Assembly (NCBI RefSeq): GCF_018873765.1
Contig: NC_057922.1
Span: forward strand, 12,661,563 to 12,725,562
Reading direction: 5' to 3'
DNA length: 64,000 nt
Source of the DNA: Telopea speciosissima
Taxonomy: Eukaryota > Streptophyta > Magnoliopsida > Proteales > Proteaceae
In this document: piece after piece, positions 12,901 through 24,900 of the stretch
Position numbering within the stretch: the stretch's first letter is position 1
Layout of the letters: every line of letters begins with the position of its first letter
Program-made: the position numbers and the translations under genes
Notes under the pieces: generated by a model
The model's input: only the letters and a program-made list of their open reading frames with translations
Told to the model about the DNA's origin: nothing
Database searches by the model: none

Positions 12901-15900
12901 ACTGAAGTTGATTTAGGGAGTGAAGTACATGCATTCACTCATGCCTCTGAAATAATTGTGACATCCGTGTTCCTCTGTTTTTGCTTTGAATGTATTGGCT
13001 CATTCTGAAAACTACTTTCTAACTGTGCAATAAAATAGTTTGCTTCTTTTTTTGCCTTCCCCCAACCCCCCCCCCCCCCCCAAAAAAAAAAGAGAAAAGA
13101 AGACCTTTCGGGCTTGTCACTTACAAGCTATTGCTTACTCCTCGACTCCTCGTACAGTAGGTCATCTTTAGCTTTTAATTTCGATGATATTTATTTTCCA
13201 GTTTTACTTATCTTTTCGGGTCCTGGGAATTCTCAAAATTTGTGAGCAAGATGACTTTTGAGCAGAGTTGAGATATCTTTAATTGGTTTATGTACATGCA
13301 CCCCTATGCATGACGTTGTGGCTTGTGGAGACCTGTATAGATTCGCTATATAAAGAGAACCATGAATGCAATGATCATCAAACTTGCTCAGGAATTGTAT
13401 TCAGGTTTCAGTGACTTAGTGTGTAGCTTGGACAATCTGGTGATTGCCATAGCTGATGCTGGTTCAATGATGTGCTCTCAAACTCAAATCTCCTGATGCT
13501 GGTTCAATGATGTGTTCTCAAATTAAAATCTCTCTCTCTTTCTTCTTCTCCTTTTCTTTCTCTCTAAAATCTATTTTAATGATTGAGTGACTAGACTTAC
13601 TCAAACCATGATTCAGTACATTTTAAGTCAACTTGGTCTGTATCAAGGATAACAAAGTGAAGCATTAGGGTATAAAAATATGTCTGGATGGGTGACACTA
13701 TCTTTTCTCTATTATTATTTGGCGGTTAGTAGGGCACAGTTTTCAACAAGTTCTTGAGATAGTCATGCCAGTAATAAATTATTTCATTTATCTTGATGCA
13801 TTAAGCATTTTTCCAGGTGAACTCGATGCAAGGACATTGTTTGTAGCCTTCATGCTTGATTTCATTAACACATGTTTGTACGCTGATTATCGTGGTTATC
13901 TGGGCATTACAGTTTTATTATCTCACGTCTTCATAAGCAAGGTTCGAAATCTCGGTTTCGAGGCTGGTTTCAGGCAGCCCCTAAACCATGATCATAGTTG
14001 TCACGGTGTCACGGCGATCCAAGTCGGTGGAGGGGTGTCACATCGATATCGACATGTCGCCCGCCATGGCGAGCATGTCGACCATGTTTTGTTTTTTATT
14101 TTCTCTATTTTTAATGTTTTAATAGATGTATACTCAAGCCATGTTTTAGTTTTTCTCTATTGTTTCTCAAGTTTTAAGAAAATTCAGAAATTGAAGAAGA
14201 AATCGAAGAGGGAAAGAAGAAATCGAAATAAATCGAAGAGGGAAAGAAGAAATCGAAGACAGGAAGAAGAAATCAAAGAGGGACGCCATGGCGTAGGTCG
14301 CCATGCAACCTTCTCCAGCGCCATGGCTACTATGACCATGATATGGCACGTTTTGACCGAAACTCGCTTGAAACCTGGTATTTTTCCAGACCAACTTGAA
14401 CCTTGGTTTTGAGACCTTGAAAGTGGTTTTTTGCCCTGATTTTTTGTGTTGCCTATTTTTTGACATTTTAAACCCAATCCATGAATTAGTTTCACAAAAA
14501 GAACACTCAAAATGTGGTTTTGACTCAAGTTTGCTACTTCTTCTGATATCAAATCAAGTTTGGCACTAATTTATACCAAATATCATTTAAGGAATTGTTT
14601 ATATTTACTTAAGATATTATTCATAAATAAGCAAATAACCCCTATTTGAATCCAATAAGAATAGTTCAAAAAACAAATTCCAAAAGGATAAATAGTCAAC
14701 CCCATAGTTCAAGAACAAAAACTTGATTTTCGGCGGTAGGTGAAATTTTCAACTTTCAAATTCTGTGGTTTTCTCAAATCTAAAAACTCCATAAATCTTA
14801 ATATGATAAAATATTGCTAAAAACCAAAAGAGCGATTAAGTAGTTTCTATTTTTATAATAGACTTAGTTGCTAAGTCATTAGCAACGTAGTAGTTTCTAT
14901 TTGGTTTTCTCTTTCCTTTTTGTGTTATAACAACTAGGTCTTCTAGGGAGTTGCTATTTTGTAAGTTGTTAGCTACTAGTAGCTAAGTATTACTATTCTT
15001 GTACTACAAGTAACTACATACTTAAATTTTATAAAGGAAAAAGAACTCTGTCCGGGAGTGTGGCCTACGCCAGCACTCCCATGAGTCTCTCTCTGTCCTC
15101 TCCATATGAAAAGACAGTTCTGACCCCTTATTTTAAGGAGTAGAGAGATAGACACATGAGAGTGTTGGCGTAGGCCACACTCTACGCCAACACTCCTGGA
15201 CAGAACACTCATTCCCATTTTATAAATACAAGAGAACGGAGACCCTCCCAATGATTTTGGCTATTGAAGAATCTTGTGTTCTCTATGGAGATGCTTGCTA
15301 GTTGCTACTGTGGTAAATCAGCAGCAACCCTAGGTGGTGAAGCCTCCCTTGGGCCTTGGTGGTGTAACCAGGTCATATCCCCTTTTTTCCCCTCCCCCCT
15401 CTTCCTTCCATCTTGTTCTCGGTTTCAGTAAGCTACAAGGTGAGTGTTTGGGTGTTGATCAAGGTAATTGAAACCCTCTTATATTGAATTTGATTCCTGC
15501 ACTTTTGCTTCAATCTCTTGGTTTTGTTTTGGTTTATATTCTCTCCTTGTTCTACTGGTCTTATTTCTAAGTTTCTGTTCATGCATGTTGGTTTTCTGTC
15601 CACTTGTGTTCTCAGTCTTCTCTTAAAGAGTCCAGCCTTTCCTACCGTTTGATCAAACCCTACTTTGGATATGCTGTTCTTTGACTTCTTTCCTTGTAGC
15701 AAGTCGATGGAGCTTGAAGAGAAGAAAGGTCCAGCCCTTAAGCCCTACGAGAAAGCAAGTCTTTAGGACCCCAAAGGGGCCAGCCATGAAGCTCATCGAG
15801 TCCAGCAGTTTAAGTCCCTTATGTTTTAAGTTCTAGGTCCAATTAATGGGCCTAGTCTGGGCCCATTAAGGCACTTATGTCTTGTGTAGAAGGCTACTAG

Positions 15901-18900
15901 TTGAACTCCTATTATTTCTTACTACTTTCAAGGGCTGCTGTTATTGCCACAGGCTGCTTTCTAATTTTTTTTCTTTTGATAGGTAAAATTAGATATGTGG
16001 CTGCTTTGTATTTTAGATTACTTATATTCTTGTAACAGTGACAGCTTTATTTAAAAGAAGGAAGGGCAGAATAGAGCTCACGATCTGATTATCTGACTAT
16101 TGAGAAAGAGAAGCTTTGCTTTGGTTGCTGTGAGATTCAGTTATGGTGTGAGACCCAATGTTAGTGAGAGGCCTTGGTCATATCCCTTCTTCTTCCCCTC
16201 AATTCTTTTCTTTGTTTCTATTTTGTTTTTTCTGCAACTTTGGGATTTTACTGAAGCTATCCGGAACCTTTCACTGGAGCTGGGAATACTGTTCTGTTGT
16301 GCTAACATGGAAGGAACCACTGTTCTTGACAAGAGGTGCTGTTGGAGGCTTGTTGGTTGCAACTACATACCCTGCGGTTTGCATCTGTGAAGTTTCGTTG
16401 CAGCAGTGTTCATTCCCCTTGCATCTGTCCATCCATCCTTTATAAATCCTCATGAGACTTTGAAGAGTTTTGGTGCTAGAACCCCTTGATGTAGATCGAA
16501 ATATGAAGAAATAGAGGCCAAAACACTGTTCACGTGAACAGTGACACAGCCCATATTTGCCTTGTGTGGGGATGCTTTTTAGAAGATCTTGTGGGCCCAT
16601 CAAGTGGAGAAAACTTCTATCCTAATGCTGCCATAGTTTAGTTTCAATTTTTCATATTTAGAAAGTAGGCTTAGCTTTTATTTAGAAGTCTCTATTTTCT
16701 TAAGTTTCTATTTCAGTCCTTTGTTTCCTTTTAGTTAGATTTAGTTTCTATTTTTGAGACTTGAATCTTAGGCCAAGCTGTAAATAGGCCCCATCAGTTG
16801 TACTTGAATTCAGACTTGATTAATGGAATTTCTATTGCTTGCTTGCAAGTGTTTGGTATTGCTTGCTTGCAAGTGTTTGGTCTGAGAAGACTTGTGTTCA
16901 ACAGCTGAGATAGCCTACCCCCCTCCTATCCCTATCCCCCCTTTCATCTATCTATATTCCCTTCTTCTTCTTATCCCTTTTTTATGTTCTTCTTTCATAT
17001 GTAAACAGAAAAAAAAAAGAGTTTCAGTTATTCAATTTGCCCATCCTTATTGTGTTGATCCTGGCTGCAATCAATCTCCTGCTGGTTTCCCTCATATGGG
17101 GTCGAGTTTTGCATTACCCCTCCTTCAACCTTAGTTTCAACTCCATCCAGTGGTCAGATTTGCTATTACTTAGTAAGCTTCTAATTTGTTCCTACTTGCT
17201 AATTTCAGACCTGTGTCACTATCTTCTCAACCATCAGATCGATAGCCTACGTTGGGGGATGTTCCCAGTCATCAATCCCACCTGTGGCTGCATTTTGGTG
17301 TTGATCTACCCAGCAGAATGTGATCTTAATAATTATTAAATTTGGCATGGATTTACTATTTTAGAGTGCTGTTGATTTGAAACTTCTGTCCATTGGATCA
17401 CTTTGGGTTTGATATATGCAACTCCAGCTATTAACTGGATGACCTGATGGTAATTTGATGGTGAGTTAATGTGTTGATGTGAAGTTACAGCTAGGTTGCT
17501 AATTCTGAAACCTAGTAATGTAGTCCTAGAATAGGAGATAATCCTACTAGGAGCTAGGTGAAATCAAATTCCGATCAAGTCTGCTGTTTGGGGCAGATTT
17601 GGGCCTGTTTGGGAAAATCTAGGGTTTAGGCTAGGGTTATGGATGAAAGTAATATAGGGTAATGATCAGCAGGCCTAGAGGACTATTATGATATTAAAAA
17701 AATAGGATTTGGTTCAGTTTAAAATTCCTGTAGAATTAGGGTTAGGGTTTCGGGTTTTTAGAAATTAGGGAAATCACTAAAGCTAGGGTTTAGATGGATG
17801 GATAGAGCTGGGCTTGGGATCGAGTTTAGGGGACTGTGAGAGGGAGGTTCGATCCAAATATGGGAGGGTTTTGATGGTTAGAAGTGTGGAATCTGTAATT
17901 TTTAGGGTTTAATGGTTAATGGAGTTTTTACAGAAATTGGGGTTTTAACTAGGGATGGGGGCAGCAGTCAGGATCGAGTATAGACAATGGTGAGGGGAGG
18001 CTGTGGTCAAAGTTTGGATGATTTCTGATGGGTAAACAGATCTGGACAGAACTGTGATCCTCCTAGGGTTTATGAAAATAAAACAGAAAATTAAAATTCA
18101 AACTCACACTGGAATCCACCGGCAGTAGCTTGAATGTTTGAAGGATGAAACCACCTTCGAAGAGAGATCCTCCCAGCCGTTACGGCGTAAAGAGTCGCAG
18201 GAATCCACCCACCCTTCCACCTTGAAATCCACAAGGATGCATATACTCACAAGGGAGCAAGGAACAGCAGCAAGCAGCCACGATATCTGTCTTTTTTTTA
18301 AATTCAAAATTTTGTGGGGGAGCCCTCCACGATCTACTTTATTTATAATAAAGGCCTAAGCCAAATCCTAGTACAAATTAATGTCTCTTCCTTCTAAAAT
18401 CGTGGAAGGGAGAGATCTAATCTAACTTAATTAAATTAAAACAGTAAATGTCCTAACTACCCTTATTAACTTAAAATAAAAGAATCTAACTTAAAAGCTA
18501 CTAATTTAAAGTAGATTCCATATTAGCCAATAGAATATAAGAACCTATTAACCAATAGGAACACTTCACTTAAATTAGACCCATTGAACCAATTGGATGT
18601 AACCAATTCTAAACCGGTTCAATCTAAAAACAAGAAAATAAACTAAGTATGGAAAATAACAAATCCTAATCTATGGCTCCCTATTCAAACCCTAAGTTCA
18701 GGGCCTCTTCTTCTTCTTCTTCCTTCTTGGAGCTGCATCACCTAGTTACTATTTTGGTATTCGTATGATATCTCTTTATCCTACCGTTGGATTTAGATAA
18801 ACTTTTGGGATAGTGAAAACCCTAGGGAGATCATTTATTGCTGTTAATTTGAGGTTGATCAGACTTGTAAATTGGGGCCTAATCTGGGTGTTTAAGCTGC

Positions 18901-21900
18901 TTATTTTGTGAGCCCTCAGATATGTTAATAGGATTGTAATTTCTAGGGTAATGTTAGATTCAATCTACCAATTTCATATCAGAGCTATGGCAGAGAGCAG
19001 TGCAAGGACCCCAAATTCTATAAGCCCAAATATTAGGGATTTAGGTCCTATACGGGATTAATTAAGTATTTTATATTTTTGTAATAGATTTAGTTTTAAG
19101 TCATTAGAAATTTAGTAGCTTCTATTTGGGTTCTGTCTCTTTCCTTTTTGTGGTATAGCAACTAGATATTCTAGGGAGTTGCTATTTTATTAAGTTGTAA
19201 GCTATTATCTTACTATTCTTGTGTAAATGTATTATGGGAGAATGTTCTCTGTGCCGCAGTACAGGCTGCGCCCAGGTACATGGGCCTGCCACTCAGGGGG
19301 GCAGGGTGGTCATTGCGCCCACCCCCGTGTGCCTGGGCGCAGCCTGCACTGTGGTACAGAGAACAGCGCTCTTTGTATTATATATACATTCAATTTTATC
19401 AACACAAGAGAAGAGAGACCCTCCCAACGATTTTGGCTATTGAAGAAACTTGTGTTCTCTATGGAGATGTATGATACTGTGGGGTCTAGGTTGGGTGGTA
19501 GTGTAGCCTCCCTTAAGCCTGGTGATGAAACCAGGTCATATCCTTGTTCTACATATTTCTTTTCCCTCTTTCCCCTCTCTTCTCTCCATCTTGTTCTCAG
19601 TTTCAGTAAGCTACAAGGTGAGTGTGTAGGTGTTGATAAAGGTAATCTGAGACCCTCTTCAATTGATTTTGATTCCTACATCTTTGCTTTCGATCTTGTG
19701 TTTTTTTGTTTATATTCTCTCCTTATTCTTCTAATCTTATTTCAAAGCTTCTGTTTATGCATGCCAGTTTCAGTCTACTTGTGTTCTCAATCTTGTCATA
19801 AAGATTCCAGCCTTTCCTATCGTTGAATCAAACCCTACTTTGGGTATGATGTTCTTCCCTCTTAGGATTACATCTGTCCAAAGTTGCAGCACCATCGGAT
19901 CTGGAGTTTGGGAGTTCATGTTTAAGTAACTTTCTATTTCTGTCGACCTCCATTGTTTCCTATCTAAACCTTGGATCTTTGTGATATTTTAGACACTTGA
20001 CAGCAGGTAAACTTTCAACCAGAATTGCAGCCCCATCGGCTGGCTAGATTAGAGGATACCTAACCTTCTATTTTCTGCCCTTCTGCTACTTAGGCTGTTT
20101 CACTGTGGTGCTGTCCTGTGGTTGTTTTTGTTCTTAAAATCTGACTTTGATTTATTAGATAGAAGTCATAGAACTCATCATCCCCTTTCTGGTTTGTTGC
20201 AACATTTGGAGAGAATCAGTTGCATTCCCAGAGGTGGGTGCTGGATTCTTTGTTTGTCCTAACTGTAATCCCAAATAATATTGGACCTGTTCTTTGAAGG
20301 ACATAAAGGCTGTTGACTTCAAGTACATAGTCCTTGTGTAATGAGTAGAGGGACCGAATACTTATCCCACATTGCAATTTAGTGGTACCCTGGGTGACTA
20401 CCCATTTCCTCTTATTAGCAACCCTAATATTTTGTACACATATGTTAAAATCTGCCAGATGAAGCCTTATTTTATTGGATCATATGGTGTCCATCATTTT
20501 AGACTTTCTTAAGAGTAATCTTATCAATGCTTCACTTCTGCTGCTTCATAGCTTGTTGTTTTCAAGCCACGTTTGGAAGTCTGGTAGGTATCAAGGTAAT
20601 CAGTGATGGCGAGTATGGCTGGTGTCAATGGGCCAGGTCCAGGCATGCCTAGATCTTATTCTACCCTTCGTTTTGTGATCATGTTCAGTCCCCAGGTTCA
20701 GGTTCGGGTCCAGGGATGGGTACCCTCAATTCCAAACCTAATGCAAAGAGTTTCTAGGATGCAAGTTGACCTCGCTGCAAGCATCTGGATTTTTGACTTG
20801 TGGTATATAAAATTTGTCTTGTTAGACAAGTTCATTGACGATTATTTGCTCTGGGTCTCATTTACAGCTCTATTAAATATTGATGATTTTCTTTGTCGCT
20901 CATCTTCATGGCATCACTTCCAAATGTCATTTAGGACACATTATCATGAGGCCCAACAAAACATTGTAAGTTCTCTCCCACAAGGGAGGTGATGCAGACA
21001 TGACACCTAAATTGGGGAAGGAAAGGAGGATTTATTTCTTGGGCCCTGCAAAGGTCCAGCAGGCCCCCAACAAACAGTGCCACTTGGTGATCACCAATTA
21101 AGGTTCTGCGCAGCTCATACAATACCACCCATTCATCTTTATTCGAGTGATTAATATTTTTTCCCATTCTTCAAGTCGCAAGTCTGTAATTTGCAGAGGT
21201 TCCGCTGTTGGGTCATCTAGTTTAGGTTTAAGTCTGATTGGATCTTGATTGTAATGCTGGTTAATTTGTTTGGCTTTATTTTATTGTGTCAGGTTAGTTT
21301 AGTTTCTACTAGGGAATATCCGAATATTTCTTGGTTATCAAATACTAAGCAAAAATTATAATAGGATTTGGGATTTCTATTGCCATATTAAATAAGAAGG
21401 GGTGGGGGTCCACTGGTCAACAACACCCCAGTGGCATCCCTTCCTTTTTCAGCTTCTTTGCTAAATTTGAAACACTATAATATTGATTAAAATTGGAAAT
21501 TGCTTCTTCATCATATTCTCATGGGAAATGGTTCTTGATTGGATTCGTCTGTGGATCCCGTAATGAAGGAAAGTGATCTGCAACTGTTGAGAAAAAAACG
21601 TTCTACATATCCTGCATTGTGATGCCTCCTCTAAATAGCTTGTTATTATTGTATGGGACCTATTTAAGACTGTATCCCCTCCCCCTAAACAGCATTGCCT
21701 TTCTTTTGGGTGGTGGACATTGCTGATAGAGCCTAACAAACTAATTTGTTATGGAAATTCCCGATTGATTTCCGAAGTTATATGTTTTGGGAAGGATTTA
21801 AGTATTGGTATCGGGTATCATATCGGAATGGTGATTTTAAGAGATGTATCATATCATATCGACTAGGCACAAGATAGTGAGATACGCTATAGGTACGCAT

Positions 21901-24900
21901 GGAAACACTTCAAAAACATAAAGATATGCTTACTATACATGAAAGTATTTTTTTGAAGCATAATACACCTTAAATAAACAATAATTAGGTTCGACAATAG
22001 GACGTTAGGTAGTTTGACCCAATATTCACCATGTGGCTGATCAGTGAGAGCCCTGGGTATTTGTCAAACATATGTAATTTTAAAGAAAACCTATTGTGAC
22101 CTTTGGATCTTTTTCTTACTTTGTTATTTGTTTAGGTACAGAATTTTGATGTATCAAGATGCATGGAATTACATGCATGTGAACAAAAAAAGCAGGGGTT
22201 GAACTTGATCAAAACCCCAGACTCCCACTCCCATACCCTGCCTCTATGAGAGACCATGGTTTGAGGTAGAGGTATCGGTATTGGATCGGCTCTGTGAGAG
22301 ACTGAGAGTGCTTCCACTGGAACCTTCTATGGTGATTTCCTCTCTGAGAGCTGCGAGCTGGCAACTACACTCCCACAGGCGGTCACCTAAGTGGTGCTCC
22401 GGTGGTGGGGGATATGGCATTCTTCCTCCGCCTCCATTTTTTGGTTTCTGTTTTGCATGGGCTTATCAAAGTTATCGTCAGTACGGTATCGGTACCATAT
22501 CTGTCGATGTATGTATGTATATATATATAATTGAAACACATTGAAATGGTACCAGTCGCACTTAATAACAGAAGGATTTGGCAGTAATATGTAGAATTGT
22601 CCCTCCTAAAATGATTATTCCAGAATAAATAGGCAATAGTTAGGAGAGTGTGTGTGTGTATATATATATAGGGTTATATAGGGCATCGAATCCCGTGGCA
22701 ACCGCCTGTATCTATGGCGTTGTAATCCACACGTCCATTGTCTCTACCCTCCAGTACCCCTCATCTCCCCCACCCCTCCCCGACAGCCGCCCTACCCCGC
22801 CACTGCCCTCCCTTGGTTCTGATTGAAGGTCAATTTTGTGGAATGTGAAGTATGTGCGGACTTATGCTTCTAATATTCTTATTCTTTTTTTTGTGTGGAG
22901 GGGGAGGGGTAGTGGTATGTATCTAGGTTTACATGGAGAATGCTCTTCCCTTCTTATGTGTACATATCATGAGCTTTACACTAATAGTGGTACAATCTTT
23001 GCATTGTTAAAATAAATAAGAGACAGGGTTCTCTGAGCTAGTGGCATAGGGGAGCGCAGAAGAGGCGGCGGAACGGTTTCATGAACAGGGGGCAGAGATG
23101 TCATTTCATGTGAAGAGGAGAGAGATAGAGAGAGAGAGAGTGTGTGTGCTAGTGTACCCTCCACCAGCGGCTCAGAGAACCTTTTCCCAATAAATAAATA
23201 CCTAATGAATTTTAATAGACCCTGTAGATTTTCTCCATTATTTCTTTTACTCTGATTTCTCTTGTAAGTTGTTGCTGGGAGCTTGACACCGCCTATTATG
23301 CCTTTTTAATGAACACATTTGATTGATCTTTCCTCACCAAAAAATAAAGCTTAAAAATTGATATTTTTTAAGTTTTGATATTGTGAGAATTACATTATAT
23401 TTTTTCCTGAAGCATATGGGCCTTACCATTTCATGGTTTGAAGCTTGCGCTCCATGTGCCTCATACTTGAGGTGGGGTTATGTGAACCTTATGCTTCAGG
23501 TTTTTTTTTTTTTAAAGCTTCACCATGAAGCCGGCCTCAGGGTAATGTAGTCCTAGAATAGGAATTAATCCCACTAGGAACCAAGTAGAACCAAGCTTAG
23601 GGTAAGCCTGCTGTTTAGGGCTGATTAGGGGCTGTTTTAGGGCAAAATTAGGGTTTAGGATGGGAATTTGGGAATGGGGTTTATAGGGTTTTAATCTGCA
23701 GGTTTAGAGGGTCATTATGGTATAAAAATATCTGGATTTGAATAAGTTTTAATTTCCTGTAGAAATTAGGGTTAGGTTTCGGGTTTTGTAAATAAGGTAA
23801 ACAACTAAAATTATGGTCTAAAGTAGGATTTAGGGGCAGGGGTTAAGGTGGACTGTTAGAGGGGCTAGGGGGAAGATTCGGTTGCAATATGGAAGGTTTC
23901 TGATGGCTGAATGTGTCCCAGCAGAAAATTAGGGTTTTTAGGGTTCAATGGAGAAGAGGGATCTTAGGGTTTGGCTGGACAGAATGGGCAGCAGCTAGGG
24001 TCGAGTGGAGATGGTGATGAGGGGAAGTTATGGTCCAAATCTGATCAGATTCCAATGGAGGAGCAGATCTGAATCAGAGTTTAGAGTCTTCTAGGGTTTA
24101 TGAAAATAGGACAGAAGAGAAAATTGATTGGGGAAGGGAAGAAAGGATAAACAGAAAATAATAAATTCAAACTCACTCTCGAATCCTCTAACAGCAGTTT
24201 GAATGGTTGAAGGATGAAGCCACCTTCGAAGAAAATCCTCCCAGCCGTCACGGCGTAAGGAGTCAACCGGATTCCACCAGTCCCTTTCCACCTTGATAGA
24301 ACCACAAGGATGCACACTCAACAGAGCAAAACTCAACAGAGCAGGGTAGCAGCTATGGCAGCAAACAAAAAGCTTTTCATTAATCAAATTCGTGTTCAAG
24401 GCTTTGCCCCCTTACAACCTTATATAAAAGACTCAAAAATAGATTTTTACTCTAAAAAGGAAAGCCCTAACCCAATTCCTAACCTATTAGGTAACTTAAA
24501 CTGACTAGGAAACTAAAATAGACTCAAAATAGAGTCCTAATGACTTAAAAACAACTTAAACTACTTAAAATAAAGAAGATTCTCTACTAGCCAATAGGAT
24601 ATAAGAACCTCTTAGCCAATAGGATCACTTCACTTAAATTAGACCAATTGAACCAATTGGATGCAACCAATTTAAACCGGTTCAATCTAAAAATAGGAAA
24701 ATAAACTAAGTATTGGGCTAATCCCGTATGCAACCTATATGCCCCTAGTTTAGGCTCATTAAAGTGGCCTAATACATAAAAAACCCTTGGGAACAAAGGC
24801 CCAACATGTATATAACCCAACCCTAGGCCTATTTCTAAAGAAATAAGCCCTATTTGGTGATCATTCTGCATCACAGGGTTTCTAGGCATGCTTCACATTC

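Noticed and set aside
13765-14412. 215-codon open frame with [14 protein letters not shown]-like repeats
   Set aside because: The charged part comes from a GAAGAAATCGAA simple repeat within the intron, and the rest looks like retroelement sequence.
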